Source of the DNA: Mycobacterium marinum
Lineage (GTDB): Bacteria > Actinomycetota > Actinomycetes > Mycobacteriales > Mycobacteriaceae
Assembly (NCBI RefSeq): GCF_003391395.1
Contig: NZ_CP024190.1
Coordinates: forward strand, 992,001 to 1,056,000
Length of the DNA stretch: 64,000 bases
Direction: 5' to 3'
A program made the translations under genes and the position numbers. Positions 62,696-64,000 of this stretch are shown here, in pieces. The notes under the pieces were generated by a model. It worked only from the letters and a program-made list of their open reading frames with translations. It was not told the DNA's origin and did no database searches. Each line of letters opens with the position of its first letter. Positions within the stretch are counted from its first letter, which is position 1.

Positions 62696-63526
62696 TCACA
62701 GCTTCTGCAGGGCGGCGATCGTTCGGTGAGCGTGCAGCTGCGCGGCTTCGGTGACATTGGGTGGCTCTTGGCGCAGGATCTGCTCTTGCAGCGCGCGGAT
62801 GGTCGGGCCCGGAGCGATGCCGAGATCCTCGGCCAGCGACCTGGTCAGTTGACGGCAGGCGTTGAGCGCGTCGAATTGGCGTTCGGCGACGTAGTAGGCC
62901 GTGATCAGCGGCACCCACAACGGCTCGTGATAAGGATGTTCGGTTGCCAGCTCCTCGAGTTCGTTGATGGCCGAGTACGGTCGTCCGCAGGCTATCTCCG
63001 TTGCGGCATAGGCGATCTGAGTCAACAGCTTGTCTTCTTCGAGCCTGGTCGCGAACTCATCGAAGAAGGTGAATTCGGGAAGATCCTCGAGGATGGGGCC
63101 ACGCCACTGTGCCAGGGCCGCTGAAAAGTGGTCGCTGGCCTGCTCAAAGCGGCCGAGGGTAGCGGCTCGAAATCCATTGGACCGCTCGACGGTGAAACGT
63201 CCCAGATCGCAGTCGTTATCGGCCGCGGACAGTCGATAACCGGGCGGCGCACTACTCAAGACGGCGCGTGCGTCTATGCAAAGACAAGTATCGATCAAAC
63301 GGCGCAGGTTCGATACGTAGGTGTGCAAAGTGGCGCGGGCTCGCTCGGGTGGGCGCTTCTCCCACGCTGCGTCGATCAATCTATCGACCCCGACGGTGCG
63401 ATTGCGATGAATCACCAGCATTGCTAGAACGGCACGCTGTTTCGGTGTGCCCAACGGCATAACGATATCGGCGGAATACAGCTCGAGAGGTCCCAGAATG
63501 CCGAATTGCAGACAGCCCTCCGGCAT
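62696..63526 (-). CDS. SARP-type transcriptional activator
   Basis: 276 residues from ATG 63526, with a GGGGGA site 6 bases upstream; the frame is open to 63694. The N-terminal OmpR-like winged helix (FGILGPLELYSADIVMPLG, RAVLAMLVIHRNRTVGVDRLIDAAW) is followed by a BTAD helical domain to the C-terminus. No ATPase or FHA domain, so it is a small SARP like DnrI. In actinomycetes SARPs activate secondary-metabolite clusters. The target here is unknown. Confidence 0.9.
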   Translation of the reverse strand: MPEGCLQFGILGPLELYSADIVMPLGTPKQRAVLAMLVIHRNRTVGVDRLIDAAWEKRPPERARATLHTYVSNLRRLIDTCLCIDARAVLSSAPPGYRLSAADNDCDLGRFTVERSNGFRAATLGRFEQASDHFSAALAQWRGPILEDLPEFTFFDEFATRLEEDKLLTQIAYAATEIACGRPYSAINELEELATEHPYHEPLWVPLITAYYVAERQFDALNACRQLTRSLAEDLGIAPGPTIRALQEQILRQEPPNVTEAAQLHAHRTIAALQKL

Positions 63527-64000
63527 CGTATTCCCCCCATCATTGGCGTTCTCGGAACAGCGGTGTTTCCCGCGGCGGGCAGAGTTAGACGGCTCAGGGC
63601 TTTCATTTGCCTGCTGCCGTGCGTGAATAACTGAGCTTCGGTCCCTGGTAGTTAGCATGCCGGTGTCCTCCGTCACTATTCCCCGTTTTCGCACCCTCGC
63701 TCAGGGCTTGCTGCTAGTGACCAGCTAAAGCGGATCGTCAGTGAACCACAGCCCCGAAGTCTTCTCAACTTCAACCCCAACAAGTGATCAGAAGTGAATG
63801 CTCTCATCATCGAGAGTCCTGAATATTCCTTTATTTTGAACTTCGATCAACGAAAATATTCGCTCCGTGTCAAGCCTGCTTGTTGTCAACCACGCCCTGT
63901 TCACGGAATCGGTTCCAGCCTCTGGCGATGGCCAGTGTAGGCGCCCATTCGCACCGGGCGGGGGCTAGCGGCGTTACTAGAGACGCCCGGGTTTCATAGC
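63527..64000. other. Region upstream of the SARP gene, AT-rich
   Basis: About 470 bases without a supported gene. It contains a stretch markedly richer in A/T than the rest (about 63780-63870) with arms gaatatt (63821-63827) and aatattc (63855-63861), and three adjacent hexamers ctcaac, ttcaac, cccaac at 63764-63781. These are candidate regulatory elements for the SARP gene or a silencing site. Confidence 0.45.

Overview
The window is high-GC DNA from a Mycobacterium, most likely a slow grower. The first 47 kb match, gene for gene, the Mycobacterium tuberculosis segment from about Rv0524 to Rv0565c as I recall it, and the window also carries a PPE-MPTR gene. Differences from M. tuberculosis (no PE_PGRS gene after the DUF4229 gene, no vapBC pair beside fadD8, a SulP transporter where I would expect gpdA1, and a lanthipeptide synthetase before yajQ) show that it is a different species. 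Comparisons with M. tuberculosis are from memory, not from a search.

Layout. 1-0.7 kb: end of an amino-acid permease. 0.8-6.8 kb: an overlapping operon with hemL, a histidine phosphatase, and System II cytochrome c maturation (ResA-like lipoprotein, CcdA, ResB, CcsA). 6.8-8.7 kb: a MinD-like ATPase and two small membrane proteins. 8.7-19.2 kb: fabH, menA, methylthioadenosine phosphorylase, an epimerase, a large membrane protein, a repeat-rich Pro/Thr/Ser/Gly surface protein and two glycosyltransferase-like proteins. 19.2-43 kb: menaquinone genes (menE, menB, menC, menD, menG/ubiE, menJ, plus menA upstream and the prenyl synthase grcC1) interspersed with pitA, fadD8, an amidohydrolase, bpoC, mgtA, a MarR/sulfotransferase/DUF1214 group, the Rv0559c/Rv0560c-like pair and htpX. 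42.8-47.5 kb: a SulP transporter, a damaged trypsin-like protease and a Baeyer-Villiger-type monooxygenase.

The accessory region starts at about 47.7 kb. It holds a class II lanthipeptide synthetase (LanM, 47966-51265, minus). All dehydratase catalytic residues are in place and the cyclase has a Cys-Cys-Gly zinc site of the ProcM type. An acetyltransferase gene lies just upstream of it. A 53-residue Cys-containing peptide gene (47721-47882, plus) converges on it and has a consensus -35 box placed for leaderless transcription; it is the best precursor candidate. This is the likely undescribed system in the window. It lies between the Rv0565c-like and yajQ genes, next to tRNA-Tyr.

The last 11 kb hold an FtsX/MacB-type ABC exporter with a TetR regulator, a short-chain dehydrogenase, a cation/proton antiporter, a PPE-MPTR protein, a small membrane protein, remnants of a P450 and a TetR gene that have lost facing 5' ends, and a SARP-type regulator beneath an AT-rich upstream region.
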